This document shows positions 24,997-35,164 of a stretch of 64,000 nt of DNA, piece by piece. Made by a program: the position numbers and the translations under genes. Source of the DNA: Mameliella sp. CS4 (GTDB taxonomy: Bacteria; Pseudomonadota; Alphaproteobacteria; Rhodobacterales; Rhodobacteraceae). The stretch is taken from NCBI RefSeq assembly GCF_019392335.1, contig NZ_JAHXRQ010000024.1, positions 1-64,000 of the forward strand, read 5' to 3'. A model generated the notes under the pieces. That model searched no databases, was not told the origin of the DNA, and saw only the letters and a list, made by a program, of their open reading frames with translations. The number at the start of each line of letters is the position of its first letter. Positions within the stretch are counted from its first letter, which is position 1.

Positions 24997-25421
24997 CCCG
25001 GAAACTGCCCACCATCACCGAAGCCAAGGCAGAGGCCAGGCGCCTGCGGCAGAAGTTGAGCGACCAGGGCACGCAGACAGGGAATGCGCAGTCCCTGGAA
25101 CTCGTGGCCCAGCGCTATGGGTTCCGGGACTGGAACGCCCTGCACGCCAGCATCCGCGACCTGCCGCCAGAGGCATGGGTGCCGGGCCAAAGGGTCCGGG
25201 GCCGCTACCTTGCACAGCCTTTCGAGGCCAGGATCGTCTCGGCCCGGCCGCTTCGCCCCGGATGGTTCCGGCTTGCGCTGGAGCTGGACGAGGCGGTCGA
25301 CGTGGTGCGCTTTGACAGTTTCTCCAACCATCGCAAACATGTGCAATGCGTCGTCGGGCCGTCCGGCACCTCTCGGGAAAAGACCTCGGACGGCACGCCC
25401 CACGTAGTCCTCGAAATGTAG
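24993..25421 (+). CDS. Small protein with 'LELVAQ-GFRDWNALHA' domain
   Basis: 142 aa. Residues 8-50 ('ITEAKAEARRLRQKLSDQG' to 'LELVAQRYGFRDWNALHA') match the helical N-terminal domain of proteins often labelled 'glyoxalase superfamily', although no glyoxalase fold follows. The remainder is beta-rich ('PGQRVRGRYLAQPFEARIVSARPLRPGWFRLALELDEAVDVVRF') and unknown. It is translationally coupled to the MATE exporter, hinting at a shared resistance or sensing role, which is inference. A strong hairpin terminator follows. Confidence 0.65.
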   Translation: MTRKLPTITEAKAEARRLRQKLSDQGTQTGNAQSLELVAQRYGFRDWNALHASIRDLPPEAWVPGQRVRGRYLAQPFEARIVSARPLRPGWFRLALELDEAVDVVRFDSFSNHRKHVQCVVGPSGTSREKTSDGTPHVVLEM

Positions 25422-25483
25422 AGCTGGCCAAGCGCGCGCCCGGCCCGATGTTGGTGCCGCAGACCTGCCCGCCTGTAAAGAAA

Positions 25484-25513
25484 AATGCCCCCGCAGATCA
25501 CTGCGGGGGCATT
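25484..25513. terminator. Bidirectional intrinsic terminator
   Basis: AATGCCCCCGCAG (25484-25496) and its exact complement CTGCGGGGGCATT (25501-25513) form a 13-bp stem with an ATCA tetraloop. It lies between two convergent genes. A TTTTTCTTT tract follows in the degP direction. Confidence 0.92.
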
Positions 25514-25540
25514 CCTGTTTCAATCGGGGGGTCGGAGGGA

Positions 25541-27010
<1,470 letters not shown>

Positions 27011-28028
27011 TGGGGTCTCCTTGTCTCTGCCAGTCAGCAGACGCGCAGGCCACGCGCTGCCGCCTGCCTCCTATTCAACAGTGTGACAAACATAGGTGCG
27101 CAGGCGCAACACCAAAGGGCTGAAACGCCCGTTCACCGGGTTGTGACAATACCCAAGGGAACCAAGATCGGCGCTTTTCCGCTCTGCAGCGGGGTCGATG
27201 GGGGCTTTTGCGGGTTGAGGGGCGGGTCGAGGGACTGCTGAAGCTGCCCGTCCAAAGCGGTCACAAATTGCGAGCGCGGCAGAGGCCCGCCAACGGCACA
27301 GGACCTTTTGGTTTCCACTATTCTGCACAGGCCAGCCTTCGGAAAACGAGGCGTGACATGTCTGACCTATCTGTCAAAGCCACGCGCTGATGACGCGTCT
27401 GGCCCCAACCGCAGTCCGACGGCAAGCCACAGGGTGATGGTCGGCGCATGGTGCGCGGGATGATCTTCATGAAGCGCACCAGACGACCTTGGCGGGATGC
27501 GCCCTACGCCTTTAGCCCACCCGGTTGGAGGCGACCGTGGCGACGACGCCAGAACAACTGTGTCAGCTGCCCCTTCGATCCATTCAGCCTTTTCGATGAT
27601 GTTCAATTCGGTTGTGGCCTCCCCTGATTTGCGCATCAAGGCCGCCCCGATGCGTCAGGCTGGCGGCGACCGCGGGCTTTCGCTGCGGTTCGGATCACGG
27701 TCCAGCCGTCGGGACGGCGCGGATCAATGCAATCGCCGCGGATGCAGACAGCCCAGAATTTTGACCTCGTCCGCACACAAAGCGGTTCGGCGGTGCAGCA
27801 GGTTTCACCATACTGCTCGCAAATGTGGAGCTTTCAAACCGACGATTTGCCTCGCCGAGGCCGACGCATCGGGATCGGCGCTCTTCAAATCAAACCTCAA
27901 ACGCCGCCCCTTGCAAGGGACGCGTTCTGACAACACGCAAGGTACTCGATGATCTTGTTCACCGGATTATTCGATCCTGGTCTTGGCGAACCAATCACAG
28001 CTTTCGGAATGCCGTCAGGCGCTTGCGC
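27011..28028. other. 1-kb stretch without a supported gene
   Basis: Between degP and the LysR gene. Open frames here (for example 27367-27639 minus and 27497-27952 plus) are short, lack ribosome sites and resemble no family I know. Codon structure looks decayed rather than coding. It may be degenerate mobile or foreign DNA at the boundary of the accessory segment; no inverted terminal repeats or transposase motifs could be recognised. Confidence 0.5.
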
Positions 28029-28901
28029 TCATATCTGTCTGGCGGCCCGTCGAAGCCAACCGGCGAATGTCTTGACGCCGTGCTTGTTGCGCGACAGCGG
28101 ATTGAGCAGGAGGCAATAGGCAAATCCGCGCAGCTCTGGACCGGGGATTTGCCGGTAACGGCCTGACCTCAGACCTTCATCCACCAGCGCACTGCTGGAC
28201 AACAGCAGCCCCAACCCCTGATCCAGCGCGTTGAAAGCCGCGCTTTCATCGCTGAAACGGGTTATGCGATCCGAGGGGAATGGTTCCCCGGCTTTGGTGA
28301 ACCATTCTTCCCAGGTCGGGCCGCCCATGTCCGCATTGCGCCAACGGAACCCCAGCAGCCGACCGTCCTGCACGCAGCTGTCCGCATGCTCAGCCAGGCT
28401 GACGGGGATGTAGCGATCCGAAAGCAAAACCTCGGCCTCTTCGTTCGAGGAGGCTTGCGGACCATATCGGATCGCCAGGTCCAGCCGTCCAGCCCGCAAG
28501 TCCATCACGTCGTCATTGGTTTCGACCTCGACCCTGACATCCCCGTGGTTCTCAAAGAAGTCTCCAAGGCGGGGGACCAGCCAGCGTTCCGCAAAAGCAT
28601 GTGTGGTCGTGACCCGCACCAGCGATTGCTCGACGTCCTTGTCGAGCATTGCAAAGGCCTCGCCCAGGGTATCGAAAGCTGTCTGCAGCTTGGGGAACAA
28701 GTCCTGCCCGGCGGGCGTGAGGGCGATCTGGCGGGGGCGGCGCTCGACCAGCTGGAACCCGAGGTAGGCTTCCAGGTGCCTGATCTGGTGGCTGATGGCG
28801 GTCGCGGTGACGCCGAGTTCCTCCCCTGCATCCGCAAAACTCAGCCTCCGGGCGACCGCTTCGAAAGCGCGAATTGCGTTTAACGGGGGGAGTTTACGCA
28901 T
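28029..28901 (-). CDS. LysR-family regulator, GcvA-like
   Basis: 290 aa. N-terminal winged helix (about residues 6-65: 'LNAIRAFEAVARRLSFADAGEELGVTATAISHQIRHLE') and a periplasmic-binding-type effector domain (about 90-285) of the GcvA subgroup. It is divergent from the ABC transporter/amidase/DUF1989 operon, with a 105-base shared promoter region, so it most likely senses the operon's substrate. In GcvA-like proteins the regulator often represses or activates the neighbouring operon and itself. Confidence 0.9.
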   Translation of the reverse strand: MRKLPPLNAIRAFEAVARRLSFADAGEELGVTATAISHQIRHLEAYLGFQLVERRPRQIALTPAGQDLFPKLQTAFDTLGEAFAMLDKDVEQSLVRVTTTHAFAERWLVPRLGDFFENHGDVRVEVETNDDVMDLRAGRLDLAIRYGPQASSNEEAEVLLSDRYIPVSLAEHADSCVQDGRLLGFRWRNADMGGPTWEEWFTKAGEPFPSDRITRFSDESAAFNALDQGLGLLLSSSALVDEGLRSGRYRQIPGPELRGFAYCLLLNPLSRNKHGVKTFAGWLRRAARQI

Positions 28902-29006
28902 GGTATCGCCCAGCTGCGCAAAGAAATCTCAGCATGCCCTGAAGAATGGTCATTTGTTTTTTTGCCTCCTCCTCCGGAAGCTTGTGGAATGAAAAGGGAG
29001 GAAAAA

Positions 29007-30122
29007 ATGACACCCGAGATTATCACCACACGCCGTCGGTTGATCAAGGGGGGGCTTGCGGCTGCTGCCGTCCTCGCCACCCCGGGCATCCTGCGCGCGC
29101 AGGGGCGCCGCGACCTGTCGATGCTCACTTGGGCAGGCCATGCCGACCCCGATGTGATCGGCGCATTCGAAGAGGCGCATAACGTTCGCATCCGCGCCAA
29201 GCAGTATGTCGGCGGCGACCAGATGCTTGCGCAAATCGCGCAGTCTCCGGCCGGAACCTACGACGTGATCCTGTCGGATGCGGAATACGTGGTCCAGCTG
29301 AAGCAGGCAGGCTTTATCGAGCCGCTGGCGCCGGAGGACTACCCGTTCGATGACTTCTTTCCGGAGTTCCAGAATTTCCGCGGTCATTGGTTCGGCGGTC
29401 ATCCCTATGCCGTCTTCCTGCGGTTCGGGTTCCTCGGGCTGTCCCATCACCGCGCCGCGATAAGCGAAGCGGACGCTCGCAGCTACCGCTGCATGTGGGA
29501 CCGCCAGCATGAGGGGCGGATCGGCCATTTCGACTGGCATCTGCCCAACCTGGGAACCTTGAGCCTCGTCAACGGCAACGCCACCCCCTTTGACCTCGAT
29601 GACAAACACTGGGGGGAACTGACCGAAACGATGATGTCGCTGCGGCCCCAGGTGCGGGGTTTCTACGACTACGGCGGCATGTTGTCGGCGCTGCGCTCTG
29701 GCGAGGTTGCCGCGATCCCCGGTATCGGCGACTGGATCACCGGTGTGCTGGCCCGCGACGGTGCCGATGTCGCCACGACCATCCCAGAGGAAGGCGGTCT
29801 GCAATGGACCGAGTCCCTGTCGATCGGCGCGCGATCCGCGAACCAGGATCTTGCCCGGAAATTCATCCAATACATGCTGTCACCCGAAGGACAGGTAAAG
29901 ACCGCCACGCTCAAGGCCTATCCGGCCATGATCCCCACGCGGTCGGGTTGGGCCAGGTTGAACGAGGAAAAGCCGGGCGAGGCCCGGCGCCAGAACATGG
30001 TGCTGAACGGGCCGAACGCGCTGGATGAGATCCGCGCCGGGCGCATCCAGCTGCGGGAGCTTCCGGTTCAGCAGGCGCTGGAAACCTGGAACGACGCCTG
30101 GACCCGCTACAAGAACGCCTGA
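29007..30122 (+). CDS. ABC transporter substrate-binding protein (PotD-like)
   Basis: 371 aa. A Tat-type signal, TTRRRLIKGG, begins at residue 7 with cleavage after about residue 31 (LRAQG), so the protein is exported folded. The mature part has the type-II binding fold of spermidine/putrescine proteins: 'LTWAGHADPDVIGAFEEAHNVRI', 'YDVILSDAEYVVQLKQAGFIEPL', 'GIGDWITGVLARDG' and 'ARKFIQYMLSPEGQ'. The start is chosen by GGGAGG ahead of the ATG at 29007. It is first gene of the operon and sets the substrate, probably a small cationic nitrogen compound. Confidence 0.88.
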   Translation: MTPEIITTRRRLIKGGLAAAAVLATPGILRAQGRRDLSMLTWAGHADPDVIGAFEEAHNVRIRAKQYVGGDQMLAQIAQSPAGTYDVILSDAEYVVQLKQAGFIEPLAPEDYPFDDFFPEFQNFRGHWFGGHPYAVFLRFGFLGLSHHRAAISEADARSYRCMWDRQHEGRIGHFDWHLPNLGTLSLVNGNATPFDLDDKHWGELTETMMSLRPQVRGFYDYGGMLSALRSGEVAAIPGIGDWITGVLARDGADVATTIPEEGGLQWTESLSIGARSANQDLARKFIQYMLSPEGQVKTATLKAYPAMIPTRSGWARLNEEKPGEARRQNMVLNGPNALDEIRAGRIQLRELPVQQALETWNDAWTRYKNA

Positions 30123-30179
30123 GGCGCGGTCCGGCCCCGGCGCAGCCGCCGGGGCCGCAGCCCTATCGGAGATACCGAC

Positions 30180-31067
30180 ATGACGTCCCCTGCAATTCCG
30201 GCCCGCACTTCGGTGCGCCGGTTCCACTTCCTGTCCAACCGTGCCTGGCAGGCGCTTTGGATTCTGCCGCTGCCTGCCTGGCTGCTGCTGTTTTTTGCCG
30301 TGCCGCTGGGTTTGCTGGTGGCGATTTCCTTCTGGTCGGTGGTGAACTACCGGCTGACGCCGGACGCCACGCTGTCGGCCTGGCGCTATGTTCTGGGCCT
30401 GGATTTCCTCTGGGCCAGTTTCTGGCGCAGCTACGGGCTGTCGATGGCCAGTGCGGCGGCAGTGTCTTTGCTGGCCTTTCCGGCGTCCTACGCGATGGCC
30501 TTTGTTGCCGCTCCGCGTCAGCGACTGATCTTTCTGGGGCTTGCGATTGCCCCGTTTTTCACAAGCTATCTCGTCCGCATCTATTCCTGGCAGGTCTTCC
30601 TGACAGAGGGCGGGGTGATCTCTTCTGTCGTTCAGGCATTGGGCGGCAAGGGAGAAAGCCTCCTCAACACCTATTTCGCGCTGTTCCTCGGCCATGCGAC
30701 ACTGGCCCTGCCGGTGGTGCTGATCCTGCAAACCATCGCGCTTGCCAATGTTGACCGGACCGGGATCTCGGCCGCCGCCAACCTTGGCGCCCGGCCCGGA
30801 GCGATCCTGTTCCGTGTGATCCTGCCCGCCGCCCGGCCCGGTCTGACGCTGGGGCTGCTGTTTGCCTTTCTGCTCTCCTATGCCGAGTTCGTCAGCGCGG
30901 CCTATCTGGGCGGCGGCACCTTCCAGACACTGCCGATCCTGGTGACGGATCTTGTCCGGGCCGGTCAGCAATGGCCGCGCGCCGCCGTGGTCTCGTTGCT
31001 GATGATCGCCAGCCTGCTGGCCACGGCCTTTGTCACCGTCCTCTGGGCCTACCGCGAGAAAGGATAA
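30180..31067 (+). CDS. ABC transporter permease (PotB-like)
   Basis: 295 aa with six predicted helices. The permease-ATPase coupling loop is seen as 'SAAANLGARPGAILFRVILPAARPGL' (about residues 197-222), the EAA motif. 'SYLVRIYSWQVFLTEGGVI' is typical of PotB/HMA-type polyamine permeases. It heads the membrane pair with the next gene, three bases downstream. Confidence 0.9.
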   Translation: MTSPAIPARTSVRRFHFLSNRAWQALWILPLPAWLLLFFAVPLGLLVAISFWSVVNYRLTPDATLSAWRYVLGLDFLWASFWRSYGLSMASAAAVSLLAFPASYAMAFVAAPRQRLIFLGLAIAPFFTSYLVRIYSWQVFLTEGGVISSVVQALGGKGESLLNTYFALFLGHATLALPVVLILQTIALANVDRTGISAAANLGARPGAILFRVILPAARPGLTLGLLFAFLLSYAEFVSAAYLGGGTFQTLPILVTDLVRAGQQWPRAAVVSLLMIASLLATAFVTVLWAYREKG

Positions 31068-31070
31068 GAC

Positions 31071-31892
31071 ATGCCTCCGCATCTGAAACACGCCATACCA
31101 AAAGCCTTCTGGATTGCCGGGCTCGCGGTGGTTTTCCTTCTGCTCTATGCGCCGATCCTTTCGGCGGTCCTGTTCTCCTTCAGCGCCGACCGGTTCCCAA
31201 GCCTCAACATGTCCGGGTTCAGCACCAAATGGTATGCGCAGGTCCTGACCGACCGCGCGATGCTGGACGCCCTTGGCAACAGCCTGACGGTTGCCGGGAT
31301 CACGGCGCTGATTGCCACGGAGCTTGGGTTCTCCGCGGCCTATGCGGATTACCGTTTCCGGTTCTTTGGCCAGAGAGCCGTGCTGGCGCTGGCCTTGCTG
31401 CCACCGACGGTGCCGCTGGTCATTCTTGGCCTTGCCATGCTGGCCTTTTTCTCCCGCATCGGCATTGCCGGCTCGCTTGCTGCCGTGGTCGCCGCGCATG
31501 TCGTGATTGCCGCGCCCTTTGCTATGGCGGTCTGCCGGCTGCGGCTGGCGCAGCTGGACGCGGCCTTGGAAATCGCCGCGCAGAACCTCGGCGCCAGGCC
31601 GCTCTCCGCGCTCTTCCGCATCGTGCTGCCGCATTCGCTGCCGGCCATTCTCGCCGCCTTTCTCATCACCTTTGCCGTTTCTTTCGACGAATACGTGATT
31701 GCCTGGTTCACGGGCGGGTTGAACCAGACCATTCCCGTTGCGGTTCTGACCACGCTTCAGGGACAGGTCGATCCAACCATCCATGTCATCGGCACAATGA
31801 GTTTTTCCGTCACGCTCACCCTGGTTCTGATCGCGCTTGCCGTGGTCCTGAGCCAGAGCGGCGGCGCCATGTCCAAGGAGAAGACATCATGA
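31071..31892 (+). CDS. ABC transporter permease (PotC-like)
   Basis: 273 aa with six helices. The EAA loop is 'ALEIAAQNLGARPLSALFRIVLPHSLP' (about residues 165-190), and 'FAVSFDEYVIAWFTGG' is the conserved FDEF-type motif of PotC proteins. It forms the heterodimeric channel with the preceding permease. The stop overlaps the ATPase start by four bases. Confidence 0.9.
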   Translation: MPPHLKHAIPKAFWIAGLAVVFLLLYAPILSAVLFSFSADRFPSLNMSGFSTKWYAQVLTDRAMLDALGNSLTVAGITALIATELGFSAAYADYRFRFFGQRAVLALALLPPTVPLVILGLAMLAFFSRIGIAGSLAAVVAAHVVIAAPFAMAVCRLRLAQLDAALEIAAQNLGARPLSALFRIVLPHSLPAILAAFLITFAVSFDEYVIAWFTGGLNQTIPVAVLTTLQGQVDPTIHVIGTMSFSVTLTLVLIALAVVLSQSGGAMSKEKTS

Positions 31893-33007
31893 CCAACCCT
31901 CATCTGAAACTGGACGGGCTTGCCAAGTCCTATGGCCGCTTCACCGCCGTCGAAGGGTTTTCGCTGGATATTTCCGAAGGGGAGTTCATCGCCATCATGG
32001 GGCCGTCGGGCTGTGGCAAGACCACGACCCTGCGCATGCTTGCCGGTCTTGAAACTGCGGACCGTGGCCAGATCACCCTTGCGGGCAAGCGGATAGACCA
32101 ACTGCCGGTCTGGGAGCGGGAAACGCCCCTGGTCTGGCAAAACCTGGCGTTGTTCCCATTCATGACCGTGCGGGAAAACGTCGAGTTCGGACTGCAGATG
32201 CGCGGAGTATCCCGAACCGAGCGCCGACGCCGTGCCGACGACTGGCTGGAAAAACTGGGCATTTCCGCCTACGCAGAGCGCAATGTTGCGCGTCTGTCGG
32301 GCGGCCAGCGTCAGCGCGTCGCCCTGGCCCGCAGCCTTGTGCTGGAACCCAAAGTGCTGCTCCTGGACGAGCCGCTGTCGGCCCTCGACGCCCATATGGC
32401 AATCAAGATGCAGGGCGAACTGAAAAAGCTCCAGCGTGAGCTGGGGATCACCTTTGTCTATGTCACCCACAGCCATTCAGAGGCGTTTTCGCTCGCGGAT
32501 CGGGTCGTCATCATGAACGCCGGCCGGGTGGAGCAGATCGGCAGCCCGCAGGACATCTTTCTGCGGCCCCGCAGCAAGTTCGTCGCGCAGTTTGTCGGCG
32601 GGATCAGCCTGCTGGACGGCAGGATAACCGGCGCCGCCGATGGCAAACGCTTTCTGGAAACGCGCGATGGCAAGGTCCGGCTTGACCACGATTGCGGTCT
32701 GGCGGACGGCGACACCGCTGACCTGGCAGTGCGGGCGGACAGGATATCCGTGACGGTTGAACCGGGCTGGGGCGAGAACGAAATCGCCTGCACGCTGGTC
32801 TCGGAGGAGTTCGCCGGAGCGGTTGTCAATTTGCACCTTGAGACCGCCTCTGGCCACAGCCTTGTGGCGCAGCTTCAACAGCGGGACCTCGAACAGTTGA
32901 ATGCGGCCTGCGGGACGCGCGTCTTTGCGTCCTGGCATCCCGGGGACGGTGTCCTGCTCGACAGCGCGCAGCACCCGGGCCACGGCACCAGGGCAAGGGC
33001 GGCATGA
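31889..33007 (+). CDS. ABC transporter ATP-binding protein (PotA-like)
   Basis: 372 aa. Walker A GPSGCGKTT (about residues 39-47), Q-loop 'VWQNLALFP', signature LSGGQRQR (about 138-145), Walker B VLLLDEPLSALD (about 158-169) and the switch His in 'VYVTHSHSEA'. Residues about 250-365 form the C-terminal TOBE domain typical of polyamine and sugar importers. ATG overlaps the upstream stop (ATGA), and its own stop overlaps the amidase start in the same way. Confidence 0.95.
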   Translation: MTNPHLKLDGLAKSYGRFTAVEGFSLDISEGEFIAIMGPSGCGKTTTLRMLAGLETADRGQITLAGKRIDQLPVWERETPLVWQNLALFPFMTVRENVEFGLQMRGVSRTERRRRADDWLEKLGISAYAERNVARLSGGQRQRVALARSLVLEPKVLLLDEPLSALDAHMAIKMQGELKKLQRELGITFVYVTHSHSEAFSLADRVVIMNAGRVEQIGSPQDIFLRPRSKFVAQFVGGISLLDGRITGAADGKRFLETRDGKVRLDHDCGLADGDTADLAVRADRISVTVEPGWGENEIACTLVSEEFAGAVVNLHLETASGHSLVAQLQQRDLEQLNAACGTRVFASWHPGDGVLLDSAQHPGHGTRARAA

Positions 33008-34272
33008 GGTCTGCTCTCGAAAACACCCGGGCAGCACTGCAGCGGGCCAGCGGAGAGAGGGAGGTGTTCCTCTCCCTCCTGCCAGAGCGTGCGCAGACGG
33101 AAGCCAGCCAAAGAGATGGGCGCCCGCAGAAATCGGGGCCGCTGGACGGGGCCACGGTGTCCTGGAAAGACATGATCGCGATCAAGGGCATCACGGCAAC
33201 CGCAGGGTCCCTGCTCTGGCGGGACGATACGCCCGCCGAGGCGGATGCGGAGGTTGTGCGGCGCGCCAGCCAGGCGGGGCTGGTCAGCATAGGCGTCACC
33301 AATCAAACGGAACTGGCGTTTTCCGGGATCGGCTACAACCCACATTTCGGAACGCCAACCACAGAGGGGCGGGTGCCGGGCGGCTCGTCCTCGGGCGCCG
33401 CCGCCTCTGTTGCGCGCGGGATCACCCGCCTGGCGGTCGGCACCGATACGGCTGGCTCCTGCCGGGTGCCCGCTGCGTTTCAGGGTGTGGTGGGCTTTCG
33501 GCCCACGCGCGGACGGTATCCGATGAGCGGCGTGAGGCCGCTCGCGCCCAGTTATGACACCGTTGGCAGCTTTGCGCGGTCGGTTGCCGATATCATCGAG
33601 CTGGATGCCATTCTGTCGGGCGACACGGCCAGCCCGGACGCGGCCAGCGGTCTGTCGGTTGCCATCGACCTGCTGGACGAGGGCGGTGTTGCCGCGCCGA
33701 TTTCCCTCCGCTGCAAGGAGGCGGTGACCGCTCTCGAACGGGCGGGCATCTTGATCGCCTACACCAAACGGTCACCTCTGGCTGAGGCGCTGAGGCTGAT
33801 CAGCGCGGGCGGCTGGCCCGGAGCTTTCGAGGCGGTCCGAACCTATGGACACCTGCTCGAAACTAGGGACGCCCACCGCCTCGATCCCTTTGTTGCGGCC
33901 CGGCTTCGCGCCTCTGCCGGGCTGGATTCAAAGCGGATAGCAGAGGTCCAGCACCGAGCCCGCGACCTGCGCGAAACCATCCGCGTGGCCGATACGTGTT
34001 ACATTCTGCCCACCGTCGGTATCGAGGCGCCAAGGCTCGCGCCGCTGCTGGAAAACCCCGATGAATTTGCCGCGGCAAATACTGCCGCGCTTCGCCTGAC
34101 CATGCCAGCCAGTCTTCTGGATTTGCCGGCCATTTCCCTGCCGGTCGGGAAAACCTGTGATGGCTGCTGGGTGGGGATACAGTTGGTCGGTCCACCCGGC
34201 GGTGACCGCAGGCTGCTTGCGACCGCGGCAAAGGTCGAAACGCTTTTGATGGAAAAGGAGACTCTGACATGA
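33004..34272 (+). CDS. Amidase-signature family hydrolase
   Basis: 422 aa, cytosolic. The Ser-cisSer-Lys triad is visible: Lys55 in WKDM, the GGSSSG run at 126-131 (cis-Ser about 128), and nucleophile Ser152 in GTDTAGS. The family hydrolyses amides, carbamates and ureido groups (for example allophanate hydrolase, AtzF). The C terminus is short, with no extra allophanate domain. ATGA overlaps with both neighbours show it is an integral part of the operon. Confidence 0.9.
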   Translation: MRSALENTRAALQRASGEREVFLSLLPERAQTEASQRDGRPQKSGPLDGATVSWKDMIAIKGITATAGSLLWRDDTPAEADAEVVRRASQAGLVSIGVTNQTELAFSGIGYNPHFGTPTTEGRVPGGSSSGAAASVARGITRLAVGTDTAGSCRVPAAFQGVVGFRPTRGRYPMSGVRPLAPSYDTVGSFARSVADIIELDAILSGDTASPDAASGLSVAIDLLDEGGVAAPISLRCKEAVTALERAGILIAYTKRSPLAEALRLISAGGWPGAFEAVRTYGHLLETRDAHRLDPFVAARLRASAGLDSKRIAEVQHRARDLRETIRVADTCYILPTVGIEAPRLAPLLENPDEFAAANTAALRLTMPASLLDLPAISLPVGKTCDGCWVGIQLVGPPGGDRRLLATAAKVETLLMEKETLT

Positions 34273-35162
34273 TCCGCAATCCGATCCAATGGCCGGGTGC
34301 GGCCCGCTGTGCCTGTGCGATCACCTTCGATGTGGATGCCGACAGCCTGATCCACATCGCCCGTCCGGACGACGGGCACCGCCGCCTCTATCCGATCAGC
34401 ATGGGCCGCTACGGCCCGAATGCCGGTGTGCCGCGTATCCTTGAAACCTACCGGCGCCTGGGGCTCAAACAGTCCTTTTTCATGCCCGGATGGGTGATGG
34501 AGCAATACCCCGGGACGGTCGAGGCGATCCTTGCAGGCGGGCATGAGATCGGCCACCACGGATATCTGCACGAAGACCCTGCCGGACAAAGCGCCGATGA
34601 ACAGACCTATTGGTTCGAACGCGCGCTTGAGGTTCACCACCGGCTGACCGGCAGGACCCCGCGCGGCTATCGCGCCCCGGTCTACAATGTCACCCCAGAG
34701 GTGCTGTCGCTCGCCGTGCAACACGGACTGACCTATGAAAGCTCAATGATGGCAGATGATCTGCCTTACCGGATCGACACCGCGTCCGGGTCCCTGTTCG
34801 AGTTGCCGGTGCATTGGGGCAGCGATGACTGGCCGCCTTTCGCCCATTTTGACGAGATCGGCTACAAGATGCCGGTGATGTCCCCGCACCGGGGGTTGGA
34901 GGCGTCCTTTGAGGAATTCGAGGCGCAATACGAGGCCGGAGGGCTCTGGATCGGCATCTGGCATCCCTTCCTGACCGGGCGGCTGGCCCGCTGGCGGGTG
35001 GTGGAGCGGTGGCTTGAAGATGTGCTGGCACGGGGTGACGTGTGGTTCGCACCGCTGGAAGAGATCGCGGCCCACGTTGCACAGCAGGAAGCCGAGGGGG
35101 CCTGGCAGCCGCACCGCGAACCTGCCGTGCCCTACGATCATCCCGCCCTGAAGGAGAGTTGA
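34269..35162 (+). CDS. Polysaccharide deacetylase-fold hydrolase (PuuE-like)
   Basis: 297 aa, no signal peptide, so cytosolic. NodB-type fold with the metal/catalytic motif 'AITFDVDAD' (about residues 17-25), the HxxxH-type ligands in 'GHEIGHHGYLHED' (about 90-102) and the 'RGYRAPVYN' block (about 136-144). Cytosolic members of this group such as PuuE act on amides or cyclic ureides (allantoin) rather than on sugars. 'MGRYGPNAGVPRILE' is typical of the PuuE-like branch. It is translationally coupled to the amidase. Confidence 0.85.
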   Translation: MIRNPIQWPGAARCACAITFDVDADSLIHIARPDDGHRRLYPISMGRYGPNAGVPRILETYRRLGLKQSFFMPGWVMEQYPGTVEAILAGGHEIGHHGYLHEDPAGQSADEQTYWFERALEVHHRLTGRTPRGYRAPVYNVTPEVLSLAVQHGLTYESSMMADDLPYRIDTASGSLFELPVHWGSDDWPPFAHFDEIGYKMPVMSPHRGLEASFEEFEAQYEAGGLWIGIWHPFLTGRLARWRVVERWLEDVLARGDVWFAPLEEIAAHVAQQEAEGAWQPHREPAVPYDHPALKES

Positions 35163-35164
35163 AG

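Noticed and set aside
27367..27952. Possible IS element remnant in the gap upstream of the LysR gene
   Set aside because: Neither strand gives DDE, HTH or known transposase text, and no inverted terminal repeats were found. Left as unassigned DNA.
29880..31784. 634-codon open frame on the minus strand opposite the ABC permeases
   Set aside because: It lies antisense to two clear permease genes, is extremely rich in Gln, Arg, His and Gly, and has no recognisable domain.
30971..31888. Extension of the ATP-binding gene upstream to 30971
   Set aside because: The same frame is open across the second permease, but the residues there are shadow text. ABC motifs begin at MTNPHLKLDG (31889), where an ATGA overlap with the permease marks the start.
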